A stretch of DNA of 64,000 nucleotides from DASRAP01 sp964503275. Its GTDB lineage: Bacteria; Gemmatimonadota; Gemmatimonadetes; Gemmatimonadales; Gemmatimonadaceae. The notes under the pieces were generated by a model. The model did no database searches. It had not been told where the DNA came from and saw only the letters and a list, made by a program, of their open reading frames with translations. The first letter of the stretch is position 1. Every line of letters starts with the position of its first letter. The position numbers and the translations under genes were made by a program. This document shows, in pieces, positions 49,766 through 59,855 of this stretch. The DNA is taken from the NCBI GenBank assembly GCA_964503275.1, contig CAZCZO010000007.1, positions 1-64,000 of the forward strand, written 5' to 3'.

Positions 49766-50536
49766 GTGTTCCCGCTCTCCGACGACAACCCGACCTACCG
49801 CACCCCCCTCGTCACCATCGCCATCCTGGTGCTGATGCTGGGGGTGTGGATCGTCGTGCAGGGCGCGGGGCTCGACGCTCCGCATCTCGCGGCCACGGTC
49901 TGCAACTGGGGCCTCGTCCCCGCCGAACTCACCGCGCTCCGCGACGTCGGCTTCGCCATCCCTATCGGGCCGGGGATGGCCTGCGTCATCGACGCCGAGC
50001 CCGTCAATCTCGCGACCCCGCTGCTGTCCATGTTCCTCCACGGCAGCTGGGGGCATGTGCTCAGCAATGCGCTCTTCCTGTGGGTCTTCGGCAACAACGT
50101 CGAGGACGCCATGGGCCGTGCCCGGTTCATCATCTTCTATCTCGTCTGCGGGCTGGCCGCCGCCGCGACGCACGTGCTGCTGGACCCCGCGTCGCCCGTG
50201 CCCACCGTCGGCGCCTCGGGGGCGATCTCTGGCACGCTCGGGGCGTACCTGCTGATGTATCCGCGGGCCCCGGTACGCATGTTCATCCCGCCCCTGTTCC
50301 TCCTCCGCTTCCCGGCCTGGTTGGTCCTCTGCTGGTGGTTCGCCATGCAGTTCCTCAGCGGCCTTCCACAACTCTTCGACCCCTCGCCCGACCTCTCGGG
50401 TGGGGTCGCGGTCTGGGCGCATGTCGGCGGGTTCGTCTGCGGGCTGCTGCTCGGGCGGATCTTCGAGGATCCGGCGCTGGTCGCGGCGCGCCGGGCCGCA
50501 CTGGCCGCTCGGCGAACGACCCTCGCCATCCGCTAG
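49766..50536 (+). CDS. Rhomboid-family intramembrane serine protease
   Basis: The 256-residue membrane protein has about six helices, the catalytic Ser in TVGASGAISGTLGAY and the His in VWAHVGGFVCG, and HGSWGHVLSNALFLWVFGNN in the second helix. It cleaves membrane proteins within the bilayer. The GTG start at 49766 is 26 bases after the pilus gene, so it may share its transcript; substrate unknown. Confidence 0.92.
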   Translation: MFPLSDDNPTYRTPLVTIAILVLMLGVWIVVQGAGLDAPHLAATVCNWGLVPAELTALRDVGFAIPIGPGMACVIDAEPVNLATPLLSMFLHGSWGHVLSNALFLWVFGNNVEDAMGRARFIIFYLVCGLAAAATHVLLDPASPVPTVGASGAISGTLGAYLLMYPRAPVRMFIPPLFLLRFPAWLVLCWWFAMQFLSGLPQLFDPSPDLSGGVAVWAHVGGFVCGLLLGRIFEDPALVAARRAALAARRTTLAIR

Positions 50537-50548
50537 GGCTGACGTCTC

Positions 50549-50566
50549 CGTAACAACATCGTTACA
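50549..50566 (+). promoter_or_regulatory. PHO-box-like direct repeat upstream of ppk1
   Basis: CGTAACA-ACAT-CGTTACA is a direct repeat of two 7-mers (6 of 7 identical) with a 4-base spacer, the 11-base period of PhoB/PhoP binding sites. It lies 70 bases before the ppk1 ATG. The same bases can also be read as an inverted repeat GTAAC-N6-GTTAC. Confidence 0.5.
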
Positions 50567-50635
50567 CAGGCCGTTTTGGTCGCGGAAACGGCCCCAGGCG
50601 GCGATATTCAACGGAATGGTCTGCCGAACGACGGG

Positions 50636-52804
50636 ATGACCCCCGAGCCGCTCACCCGCAATCCCCGCTACTTGAACCGCGAGCTCTCGTGGCTCGAGTT
50701 CAACGCGCGCGTGCTCCATGAGGCGCGCGACCCGCGGACGCCGCTCCTGGAACGGCTCAAGTTCCTCGCCATCTTCAGCACCAATCTCGACGAGTTCTAC
50801 CAGGTGCGGGTCGCCGGTCTCCGCCGTCAGGTGGCCGCCGGGGTCGCCCAGACGCCTCCCGATGGCCTGACCCCGCACGAGCAGCTCGAGGCCATCGACC
50901 GGCGGGTGCGCGCACTCAGCGTCGAGGCACGCGACACGCTCCACGGCGCGGTGCTCCCGGCCCTCGCCGAACACGGGGTACGACTGGTCGCCATGCGCGA
51001 CCTCAGTCGCGAGGAGTGGCTCGGGGTCGACGCCTTCTTCGAGTCGCAGGTCTTTCCCGTCCTGACGCCCCTCGCGGTCGACCCGGGGCATCCGTTCCCG
51101 TACATCTCCAACCTGTCGCTCTCGCTCGCCGTCGCGCTGCGCGACCCCGTGAAGGGCACCGAGCACTTCGCGCGGGTCAAGGTGCCGCGCTCACTGCCGC
51201 GCTGGGTCCCGGCCGGCCGGCCGAATCACTTCGTGCCGCTCGAACAGGTCATCGGCGCCAACCTCGGTGCGCTGTTCCCCGGCATGGAGGTCGTGGGCTC
51301 CTGGGCCTTCAAGCTCACGCGCTATTCCGACATCGAGGTGAGCAACACCGAGGAGCCCGAGGATCTGCTGGCCATGATCGAGGAACAGGTCTTCCAGCGG
51401 CGCTTCTCCGAGGTCGTCCGGCTCGAGGTCGCCGAGGGGATGCCCGATGCCCTGCGCGACCTCATCGTGCAAGAGCTTCGCGAGGAGACGCACGGCCCCG
51501 TGGACGTCGACACCGGCCCAGGCCTCACGGTCGCCGACGTGCATGAGGCGGGCACGCTCCTGGAGTTCGGCGACCTGCTGACGCTCGCCTCGCTCGAGAT
51601 CCCCGAGTTGCGCGACGCGCCCTTCCACCCGCAGACGCCGCCCGAGCTGGTCGACCGGTCGCGCTCGATCTTCGAGGCGATCCGTGAGCGTGACATCCTC
51701 GTCCACCACCCGTACACCTCGTTCACGGACACCGTCGAGCGCTTCTTGGCCGAGGCGGCGACCGACCCCGACGTGCTCGCGATCAAGATGACGCTGTACC
51801 GCACCTCGGGCGACGGGGCGATCGTCGATGCGCTCACCGAGGCCGCGCAGCACGGCAAGCAGGTCGCCGTGCTGGTCGAGCTGCAGGCCCGGGGCGACGA
51901 GGTGAACAACATCACCTGGGCCCGCACGCTCGAGTCCTTCGGGGTGCACGTCACCTACGGGGTGACCGGCCTCAAGACGCACACCAAGACGGCGCTGGTG
52001 GTGCGGCGCGACGCCGACGGCATCCGCCGCTACGTGCATCTGGGCACGGGCAACTACAACGCCAAGACCGCGCGCGTCTACACCGACATCGGCCTGCTGA
52101 CCTGTGCGCCGTCGATCGCCGCCGATGTCACGGACCTCTTCAACGCCTTGACCGGCTACTCGCGGCAGAAGTTGTACCGCAAGTTGCTGGTGGCCCCCGC
52201 GAACATGCGAGGTCGCTTCCTCGAGCTCATCGAGCGCGAGGCGCGGCATGCGCAGGCGGGCCGCGGGGGGCGGATCGTCGCAAAACTGAACGCGATCGTC
52301 GACACGGAGATCATCGATGCGCTCTATGCCGCGTCGCACGCCGGAGTCGAGATCGATCTGATCGTCCGTGGGATCTGCTGCCTGCGTCCCGGCGTCCCGG
52401 GGCTGTCCGAGCGCATCCGCGTCGTGTCGATCATCGGCCGCTTCCTCGAGCACTCACGCCTCTGGGCCTTCGACAACGCCGGCGCCCCGGAGTACTTCCT
52501 GGGCTCGGCCGACTGGATGCCGCGCAACCTGGACCGGCGCGTCGAGGCCATCGCACCGGTCGAGGATCCCCGCCTGCAGCGCTGCTGCCGCGGTCTGCTC
52601 GACGCCTGCCTGGCCGACGACCGTCAGGCCTGGGACCTCCTCGGCGACGGGCGCTACGACCAGCGCCAGCCCGTGGGCGCCGAGGATCGCTCGGCGCAGC
52701 GCCTGCTCCTGCACGATCCGTTCGGACTCTCGCTGGTCCACGCCCCGGAACCGCCCGCGCCGCCGAAGCGCGAAGTGACCGCCCGCTCCCCGCAGCCTGC
52801 ATGA
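50636..52804 (+). CDS. ppk1: Polyphosphate kinase 1
   Basis: The 722-residue enzyme has the N-terminal NRELSWLEFNARVLHEA, the catalytic-domain His in YVHLGTGNYNAKTARVYTD, KIKMTLYRTS-like IKMTLYRTSGD and the C-terminal IVRGICCLRPGVPGLSE. It makes polyphosphate from ATP reversibly. ATG 50636 fits the family start (RYLNRELSW). It overlaps pstS by 4 bases, so uptake and storage of phosphate are one operon. Confidence 0.97.
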   Translation: MTPEPLTRNPRYLNRELSWLEFNARVLHEARDPRTPLLERLKFLAIFSTNLDEFYQVRVAGLRRQVAAGVAQTPPDGLTPHEQLEAIDRRVRALSVEARDTLHGAVLPALAEHGVRLVAMRDLSREEWLGVDAFFESQVFPVLTPLAVDPGHPFPYISNLSLSLAVALRDPVKGTEHFARVKVPRSLPRWVPAGRPNHFVPLEQVIGANLGALFPGMEVVGSWAFKLTRYSDIEVSNTEEPEDLLAMIEEQVFQRRFSEVVRLEVAEGMPDALRDLIVQELREETHGPVDVDTGPGLTVADVHEAGTLLEFGDLLTLASLEIPELRDAPFHPQTPPELVDRSRSIFEAIRERDILVHHPYTSFTDTVERFLAEAATDPDVLAIKMTLYRTSGDGAIVDALTEAAQHGKQVAVLVELQARGDEVNNITWARTLESFGVHVTYGVTGLKTHTKTALVVRRDADGIRRYVHLGTGNYNAKTARVYTDIGLLTCAPSIAADVTDLFNALTGYSRQKLYRKLLVAPANMRGRFLELIEREARHAQAGRGGRIVAKLNAIVDTEIIDALYAASHAGVEIDLIVRGICCLRPGVPGLSERIRVVSIIGRFLEHSRLWAFDNAGAPEYFLGSADWMPRNLDRRVEAIAPVEDPRLQRCCRGLLDACLADDRQAWDLLGDGRYDQRQPVGAEDRSAQRLLLHDPFGLSLVHAPEPPAPPKREVTARSPQPA

Positions 52805-53760
52805 CACCCCATCGCATCCGCGCGCTCGTCCTGTGCGGGACCCTCGCCGCCCTGGCGGCCTGCGGCGTCGTCGAGCGCTCCGAGACCATCGCGATCGATG
52901 GCTCCAGCACCGTCTATCCCATCAGCGAAGCGGTGGCTGAGGAGTTCGGCCTCAATGGCGGTGAGAAGGTCAGTGTGACCATCGCCACCTCGGGGACCGG
53001 CGGCGGCTTCAAGACCTTCTGTGCCGGCGAACGCGACATCTCGAACGCGTCGCGGCACATCAAGAGCTCCGAGCGCGAGCTTTGTGCCAAGAACGGGGTC
53101 GAGTTCATCGAGCTCGATGTCGCCATCGACGGCCTGTCGGTCGTGGTGAACCCGCGCAACGAGTTCGTGCGCTGCCTGACTATCCCGGAACTGAAGGCGA
53201 TCTGGGAGCCCGGGAGCACGGTGACCACCTGGGCCGACGTGCGCCCCGAGTGGCCGGCGGAGCCGATCCGTCTCTATGGCGCGGGGACCAACTCGGGCAC
53301 CTTCGATTACTTCACCGAGGCGGTGGTCGGGCGCGTGGGGGCGATCCGCGAGGACTTCTCGGCCAGCGAGGACGACAATGTGCTCGTGCAGGGGGTCGAA
53401 GGCGATCGCAACGCCCTCGGGTTCTTCGGCTATGCCTACTACGCCGAGAACGCCGAGCGGCTGCGGGCCATCGAGGTGGACGGTGGCAAGGGCTGTGTGG
53501 CGCCGACGCCGGAGTCCATCATGAACAAGTCCTACGCCCCGCTGTCGCGTCCGCTGCTCATCTATGTCGGCCGCGTCGCCTTCCAGCGCGAGGTGGTCCG
53601 GAAGTTCGTGCAGTATTATTTGACGCATGCGGAGACTCTGGTGCCCCAGACGGGTTACATCCCTTTGACCAGCGCACAGTACGCCTCCCTGCGGGCGAAG
53701 GTCGACAGCGCGGCGGCGACCCTGGCGCCGCCGGTCACGCCGCCGGACGAACGCCAGTGA
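52801..53760 (+). CDS. pstS: Phosphate ABC transporter substrate-binding lipoprotein PstS
   Basis: The 319-residue protein has a lipoprotein signal with lipobox LAAC, then IDGSSTVYPISEAVAEEF, TSGTGGGFKTFCAGERDIS and GAGTNSGTFDYF, the phosphate-binding loops of the PstS type. It binds phosphate in the periplasm for PstCAB. It is the first of two PstS paralogues here and the one linked to the permease. Confidence 0.95.
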   Translation: MTPHRIRALVLCGTLAALAACGVVERSETIAIDGSSTVYPISEAVAEEFGLNGGEKVSVTIATSGTGGGFKTFCAGERDISNASRHIKSSERELCAKNGVEFIELDVAIDGLSVVVNPRNEFVRCLTIPELKAIWEPGSTVTTWADVRPEWPAEPIRLYGAGTNSGTFDYFTEAVVGRVGAIREDFSASEDDNVLVQGVEGDRNALGFFGYAYYAENAERLRAIEVDGGKGCVAPTPESIMNKSYAPLSRPLLIYVGRVAFQREVVRKFVQYYLTHAETLVPQTGYIPLTSAQYASLRAKVDSAAATLAPPVTPPDERQ

Positions 53761-54698
53761 CCGCGACCCCCTCGCAGGTCCGCCGCGATCCCGACCGCTG
53801 GGGCGGCACCGCGATCGGCGCCCGCCACGCGCGTGAGCGCTGGATCGGCGCGCTGCTGATCGCGGCGAGCGCGGTGTCCATCCTCACGACCATCGGCATC
53901 GTCGGGGTGCTGGTGTACGAGTCGCTGGGCTTCTTCGCCGACGTCTCGCTCTGGGACTTCCTGACCGGCCGCCGCTGGACGCCGCTGTTCGAGGACAAGC
54001 AATTCGGGGTGCTGCCGCTGCTCGCCGGTTCCCTGCTGGTGGCCGGTGGGGCGGCGCTGGTCGCGCTGCCGCTCGGCCTCGCCGCGGCCATCTACCTCAG
54101 CGAGTATGCGCCGGATCGGGTGCGCCGGGTGCTGAAGCCCGTGCTGGAGGTGCTCGCCGGCATCCCGACGGTGGTCTATGGCTTCTTCGCGTTGCTCTAC
54201 GTGACGCCGCTGCTGCGCACCGTCTGGCCCGACGCCGACATCTTCAACGCGGCGTCGGCCTGCATCGTGATGGGGATCATGATCATCCCGCTGGTGTCGT
54301 CGTTGTCTGAGGATGCCATGAGCGCGGTCCCCCGTGCGCTGCGGGAGGGGGCCTACGCCCTCGGCGCGACGAAGTTCGAGGTCGCGACCCGTACCGTGGT
54401 GCCTGCCGCGCTGTCGGGCATCATCGCGTCGTTCCTGCTGGCCATCTCGCGGGCCATCGGCGAGACGATGATCGTCACCATTGCGGCGGGGGCCACGCCG
54501 CAGATGACGCTCAATCCGCTGCGCTCGGTGCAGACCATGACGGCGTACATCGCCCAGACCTCGATGGGCGAACTGCCCCACGGGACCGTGGAGTACCGCA
54601 CCATCTTCGCCGTGGGGCTCACGCTGTTCCTCATCACGCTGCTCGTGAACCTGATCAGCGGAGTGGTGCTGCGCCGCTTCCGCGAGGTCTACGAATGA
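53757..54698 (+). CDS. pstC: Phosphate ABC transporter permease PstC
   Basis: The 313-residue membrane protein has about six helices and the EAA-type loop LREGAYALGATKFEVATRTVVPAALSGI. Starts GTG 53757 in a GTGA overlap with pstS. It forms the channel with PstA. Confidence 0.95.
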   Translation: MTATPSQVRRDPDRWGGTAIGARHARERWIGALLIAASAVSILTTIGIVGVLVYESLGFFADVSLWDFLTGRRWTPLFEDKQFGVLPLLAGSLLVAGGAALVALPLGLAAAIYLSEYAPDRVRRVLKPVLEVLAGIPTVVYGFFALLYVTPLLRTVWPDADIFNAASACIVMGIMIIPLVSSLSEDAMSAVPRALREGAYALGATKFEVATRTVVPAALSGIIASFLLAISRAIGETMIVTIAAGATPQMTLNPLRSVQTMTAYIAQTSMGELPHGTVEYRTIFAVGLTLFLITLLVNLISGVVLRRFREVYE

Positions 54699-55609
54699 GT
54701 GCCTCGCTGTTGCCCACCGGGAGCCATGCCGCGGCCCAGCGTGACCCCAAGCGCTTCCGGCCGGCGCTGGAGCGCCGCAATGCCGTGGCCACCGCCTTCG
54801 CGGGGGTCTGCCTCGCGGCGACCATGGTGGGGATCATCTTCCTCACGCTGCTGTTGTACGACATCATCAGCAGCGGGATCGGGCGCTTGTCGCCCGCCTT
54901 CCTGAGCGGCTTCCCCTCGCGCTTCCCGGACCGCGCGGGCATCGCCCCCGCGCTGGCGGGCAGCGCCTATGTGCTGGTCCTCACCACGCTGGTCGCGTTC
55001 CCCCTGGGCGTCGGCACGGCGATCTGGCTGGAGGAGTACGCACCGAACAACCGCTGGCGCCGCCTGATCGAGATGAACATCGCGAATCTCGCCGGCGTGC
55101 CGTCCATCGTGTACGGCATCCTCGGGCTCACCCTGTTCGTCCGGGTGCTCTCGCTCGGTCGCTCGCTGCTGGCGGCGGCGTTGACGCTGGCGCTGCTCAT
55201 CCTGCCGGTGATCATCATCGCGTCGCAGGAGGCCTTGAAGGCCGTGCCGCGCTCGATCCGGCTCGGGGCCTACGCCCTCGGTGCCACGCGATGGGAGACG
55301 ATCCGCCATCAGATCCTGCCCATGGCCCTGCCCGGCGTCATGACGGGGACGATCCTCGCGCTGTCGCGCGCCGTGGGCGAGGCGGCCCCGGTGATCATCG
55401 TCGGGGCGCTCGGCTTCGTCACGTTCATCCCGACGCACCCGCTGGATCAGTACACGGTGCTCCCGTTCCAGATCTTCAACTGGGTCTCGCGGCCGCAGGT
55501 GGCCTATCACGAAGTGGCGGCCGCCGCGTCCATCGTGCTGCTGGTGCTCTTGCTGAGCATGAGCGGCATCGCGATCTGGCTGCGCAACAAGTACACCCGG
55601 CGGAGCTGA
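54695..55609 (+). CDS. pstA: Phosphate ABC transporter permease PstA
   Basis: The 304-residue membrane protein has about six helices, the loop IRLGAYALGATRWETIRHQILPMALPGVM and the PstA-type LEEYAPNNRWRRLIEMNIANLAGVPSIVYG. It overlaps pstC by 4 bases (ATGA). Confidence 0.95.
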   Translation: MSASLLPTGSHAAAQRDPKRFRPALERRNAVATAFAGVCLAATMVGIIFLTLLLYDIISSGIGRLSPAFLSGFPSRFPDRAGIAPALAGSAYVLVLTTLVAFPLGVGTAIWLEEYAPNNRWRRLIEMNIANLAGVPSIVYGILGLTLFVRVLSLGRSLLAAALTLALLILPVIIIASQEALKAVPRSIRLGAYALGATRWETIRHQILPMALPGVMTGTILALSRAVGEAAPVIIVGALGFVTFIPTHPLDQYTVLPFQIFNWVSRPQVAYHEVAAAASIVLLVLLLSMSGIAIWLRNKYTRRS

Positions 55610-55619
55610 GCCGCCTCGT

Positions 55620-56392
<773 letters not shown>

Positions 56393-56396
<4 letters not shown>

Positions 56397-57088
56397 GCCA
56401 GCGACATTTGCAGGACGACCTCGACAAGCTCAAGCGCGCGCTGGTGCAGATGGGCGAGACGGCGCAGCACGCGGTCAGCATGGCGGTCGAAGCGCTGCGC
56501 GAGGGCAATCGTGCCAAGGCGTACCAGGTCATCGACGAGGACGGGAAGCTCGACGCGCTCGAGCTCGAGATCGAGGAGATGGCCGTCGGGCTGCTCGCCC
56601 TGCAGCAGCCCATGGCCCGCGACCTGCGCTTCATCACCACCACGATGAAGATCGCCAACGACCTCGAACGCGTCGGCGATCACGCGGTCAACGTGGCCGA
56701 GACGGTGCATTACATCCTCGAAGGCCCGCGCTTCCCGACCTTGCCCGAGATCGACGAGATGGCCCGCTCGGCCACTGAGATGCTCTCGCAGTCGCTCGAC
56801 GCGTTCCTGCGCGGGGACGTGGTGCTGGCGCGTGAGGTGCTCCGCCGCGACGACCGCGTCGATGAGATCCACGGCAACAACTTCCGCATCCTGCTGACGC
56901 ACATCATGGAGGATCCCCGCCGCATCGGTGTGGGGATGGACCTGCTACTCGTCTCCGGCAATCTGGAACGCATCGCCGACCTCGCGACGAACATCTCCGA
57001 GGACACGGTCTATCTGGTCGAGGGGCGCTCCATCAAACACAACGCGGGGCGTGGTCGGCCCAGCACCGAGCGGCCCGCGGCGAGCTAG
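56393..57088 (+). CDS. phoU: Phosphate signalling regulator PhoU
   Basis: The 231-residue all-helical protein has two PhoU repeats, with metal-binding motifs around MKIANDLERVGDHAVNVAE and SGNLERIADLATNISED. It links the transporter to the PhoR kinase and keeps it off when phosphate is plentiful. Its TAG stop lies in a CTAG shared with the convergent ppx gene. Confidence 0.97.
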
Positions 57089-58704
57089 TCGCCCCCGAGC
57101 TCCGGCGGAACGAACGGCGTTCCGTCGGGGCCCGTCAGTTCCACCGGCAGGCCAGCGAGCGCACCCAGCAACGCGGACTTCCGCGCGGCACCCCACAGCT
57201 CGAGCCGCAGATTGCCGCCGCCGCGCCGCGGCATCGCCGCGATGCGCACCACGCGCGGCCCCCAGCGCACCTTCACGGCCGCCACCGCCCCGATGTGACC
57301 ACGGTCCAGGCCGTCGGCGATCCGCAGCAGCGCGGTGAGCGCCGAGATCCGTCGCTGGATGTCCGCGTCCAGCGCCGCGAAGGCCTCGTGCTTCTTCTTG
57401 GGGTCCGACCCGCGATGGTAGCGCGCGATCAGCGCGATCATCGTCTTCTCCTCGGGCGACATCCCCAGCAACTCGGCGTGCGTGATCAGGTGGTACGAGT
57501 GCTTGTGATGCTTGTCGTAGCTGATGTGGTACCCGACGTCGTGGAGCAGCGCGGCATCGGCGAGGATCTGCCGGTCGTCCCCCGTGAGCTGCAGCCGCTT
57601 GGCCGTGGCGTCGAAGAGCTGGAGCGCCACGCGCTGGACCTGTTCGGCGTGCGGCTGCTCGTAGTGGCAGCGCTCGGCGAACTCGCGGATCGAGCGCGCG
57701 CGCGCCTCGCCGCGGTCGGCGATCGCCGGGCGCACCCGCGCCGCGTCGAGCAGGATGCCCTCGCGGATGCCGTACGCCGACACCTGGACCTCCGATGCCT
57801 CGAGCCGCGACAACACCTCCGCGACCACGGTCAGGCCCGCCACGATGATATCGGCGCGCGCCGGACTCAGGCCCGGGACGGACGCGCGCTCCGCCGGGGT
57901 CAGCTCGGCCAGCCATTCGAGGATGTGCAGCAGCTCCGCCCGGGGGATGCGCGTGCCCTGCGGACTCCGGGCCTCGAGGCCGCGCCGCGCCAGGTAGATG
58001 CCCGCCAGATTGGTGAAGGTCCCACCCGAGCCGATCACCGTGGCGCCGCGCCAGTCGCGGATGGGCAGGGCCTTGCGCAGGTCCGGCCGGATGTGCTTCC
58101 GCAGCCGCTCCACGTCCTTCTGTCGCGGCGTCGTGCCCAGGAACTCCTCGGTGAGGCGGAGCGCGCCGAAGGGCAGCGAAGTGAGGCGTTCGAGCAGGCC
58201 ATCGGCGCTCAGCGCCAGCTCCAGCGAGCCGCCGCCGATGTCCATCACCACCGCGCGCCCCGTGCCGATCTCGAAGTGCGCGAGGGCGGAGCGGAAGGCG
58301 AGCATCGCTTCCTCTTCACCCGAGAGGATCCGCACCCGCAGCCCAGTGACCCGCTTGGCGCGGGCCACGAAGTCGGGCGCGTTGGACGCCTCGCGCACCG
58401 CACTGGTCGCGACGACCTCGAGCCGCTTGGCGCCGGAGTGGGTCGCGAGCTTCGCCATGCGGCCCAACGCATCGAGCGCCTGCCCCATCGCACTTTCGCT
58501 CAACGCGCCGGTCTCAGCCACCCCCGCCCCGAGGCGCGGGGAGGCCTTCATCTCATCGATCACGCGGATGCTGCCCTGCGGCGACACATCGGCGATGATC
58601 TGACGGATCGAGTTGGACCCGATATCGATGGCCGCGATGCGCTGATCCGCGCGACGCCGGGCGCTGGGGACCGCGGGGCGCTTCACGCGCGCACGACGCG
58701 TCAT
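57085..58704 (-). CDS. ppx: Exopolyphosphatase Ppx/GppA with C-terminal HD domain
   Basis: The 539-residue protein has the actin-like phosphatase fold: AAIDIGSNSIRQIIADV, GEEEAMLAFRSAL, VMDIGGGSLELAL and VIGSGGTFTNLA. The C-terminal HD domain shows LLHDVGYHISYDKHHKHSYH. It hydrolyses polyphosphate and perhaps pppGpp. It overlaps pstS2 by 4 bases (ATGA) and is the last gene of the phoB-phoR-pstS2-ppx run. Confidence 0.94.
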   Translation of the reverse strand: MTRRARVKRPAVPSARRRADQRIAAIDIGSNSIRQIIADVSPQGSIRVIDEMKASPRLGAGVAETGALSESAMGQALDALGRMAKLATHSGAKRLEVVATSAVREASNAPDFVARAKRVTGLRVRILSGEEEAMLAFRSALAHFEIGTGRAVVMDIGGGSLELALSADGLLERLTSLPFGALRLTEEFLGTTPRQKDVERLRKHIRPDLRKALPIRDWRGATVIGSGGTFTNLAGIYLARRGLEARSPQGTRIPRAELLHILEWLAELTPAERASVPGLSPARADIIVAGLTVVAEVLSRLEASEVQVSAYGIREGILLDAARVRPAIADRGEARARSIREFAERCHYEQPHAEQVQRVALQLFDATAKRLQLTGDDRQILADAALLHDVGYHISYDKHHKHSYHLITHAELLGMSPEEKTMIALIARYHRGSDPKKKHEAFAALDADIQRRISALTALLRIADGLDRGHIGAVAAVKVRWGPRVVRIAAMPRRGGGNLRLELWGAARKSALLGALAGLPVELTGPDGTPFVPPELGGD

Positions 58705-59765
58705 CGGGGGCTCCCGGCGGCGGACAGTGAATCCAGCAGCGCCTCGACCCGTTGCCGTACGGCGGTGGGCACCGGGGCGTAGCCCAGCGCGGCGGCTTCG
58801 GCGCTCCCCGAGGCCAGCGACCAGCGCACGAAGCGGAACAGCGTCTCGCGGGCGGCCGGCGAACTCGACCGCTGCGGGACCACGATCCAGCTGAATTCGG
58901 CGATGGGATACGCATCGGCGGCGGTGGCCCCGAGCAACGACGACGGGAGGCCGTCACTGCGCGCGGGCCCGGCGGCCGAGTTCGCCGCCGCGATCAACGA
59001 GGACGCCGTCGAGGCGACGAAGTTCCCGTGCGCATTCCGCACCAGCGCGGTGGGCAGGCGATTGAGCATGGCGTAGGACTGCTCCACATACCCGATCGCT
59101 CCGACCGTGACCTTCACTTCGCTCGCCACGCTCTCGTTCCCTTCGCGCGTCATCCCCGTGGGGAAGGGGACCGACAGTCCCACGCCGGGCGACTGCTGCC
59201 ACGCGGCACTGTTCGCCGCCAGGAACCGCGTGAAGACGATCGTCGTGCCCGAGGGGTCGAGCCGCGTGACCACCTTGATCGTGAGATTCGGGAGCCGCAC
59301 GCCGGGATTCAGGGCCCGGATCCGCGCATCGTCCCAACGCGCCACGCGCCCGGCGAAGATCTCGGCGAGGAGGGCGCCATCGAGTCGCAGCGGTCCGGTC
59401 ACGCCAGGCACATTGTACGTGACGACCACGCCGCCGACGATCAGCGGGATCTGCATCAACGCGCCATCCGCCTCCACCGCATCGAGCGGCGCATCGGAGG
59501 CCCCGAAGTCCACGGAGCCGGCGGCGACCTCGGCCAGACCCTTGCCCGTGCCCACGGAGCGATAGTTGACGACGAGCCCCGTTTCGCCCGTGAATCGCGA
59601 GATCCACCGCGCATACACCGGGTAGGGGAACGACGCGCCCGCGCCGACGAGATCGACGATGGTGTCGTGCGCGCCGGTGTCCGACCCAGCGGTCTCGCGG
59701 GGTCGCTCAGCGCCGCAGGCCACGAGGGCCGCGAGGAGCACGGAATGCCAGAGGCGTACCTGCAT
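58701..59765 (-). CDS. pstS2: Second PstS phosphate-binding lipoprotein
   Basis: The 354-residue protein has the lipobox LVAC and the PstS pattern LVGAGASFPYPVYARWISRF, YRSVGTGKGLAEVAAGSVDFGASDAPL and DPSGTTIVFTRFL. It is closer to the E. coli PstS type than the first copy, so the two are not recent duplicates. It has no permease genes of its own and may share PstCAB or act at another affinity. A -10-like TATCTT lies upstream. Confidence 0.93.
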   Translation of the reverse strand: MQVRLWHSVLLAALVACGAERPRETAGSDTGAHDTIVDLVGAGASFPYPVYARWISRFTGETGLVVNYRSVGTGKGLAEVAAGSVDFGASDAPLDAVEADGALMQIPLIVGGVVVTYNVPGVTGPLRLDGALLAEIFAGRVARWDDARIRALNPGVRLPNLTIKVVTRLDPSGTTIVFTRFLAANSAAWQQSPGVGLSVPFPTGMTREGNESVASEVKVTVGAIGYVEQSYAMLNRLPTALVRNAHGNFVASTASSLIAAANSAAGPARSDGLPSSLLGATAADAYPIAEFSWIVVPQRSSSPAARETLFRFVRWSLASGSAEAAALGYAPVPTAVRQRVEALLDSLSAAGSPR

Positions 59766-59813
59766 CAGGACTCAGTGGCGGGGGGAAGGATCGCGAGGCG
59801 CACGGTGCGGTCG

Positions 59814-59819
59814 AAGATA
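59814..59819 (-). promoter_or_regulatory. -10 element (TATCTT) upstream of pstS2
   Basis: TATCTT on the minus strand would give a leader of about 42 bases before pstS2. Two adjacent GTCAC pentamers at 59850-59859 lie about 30 bases further upstream; their 5-base period does not match a PHO box. Confidence 0.38.
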
Positions 59820-59855
59820 CTGCGCCGCACCACCGCGGGATCAGGCGCGGTCACG

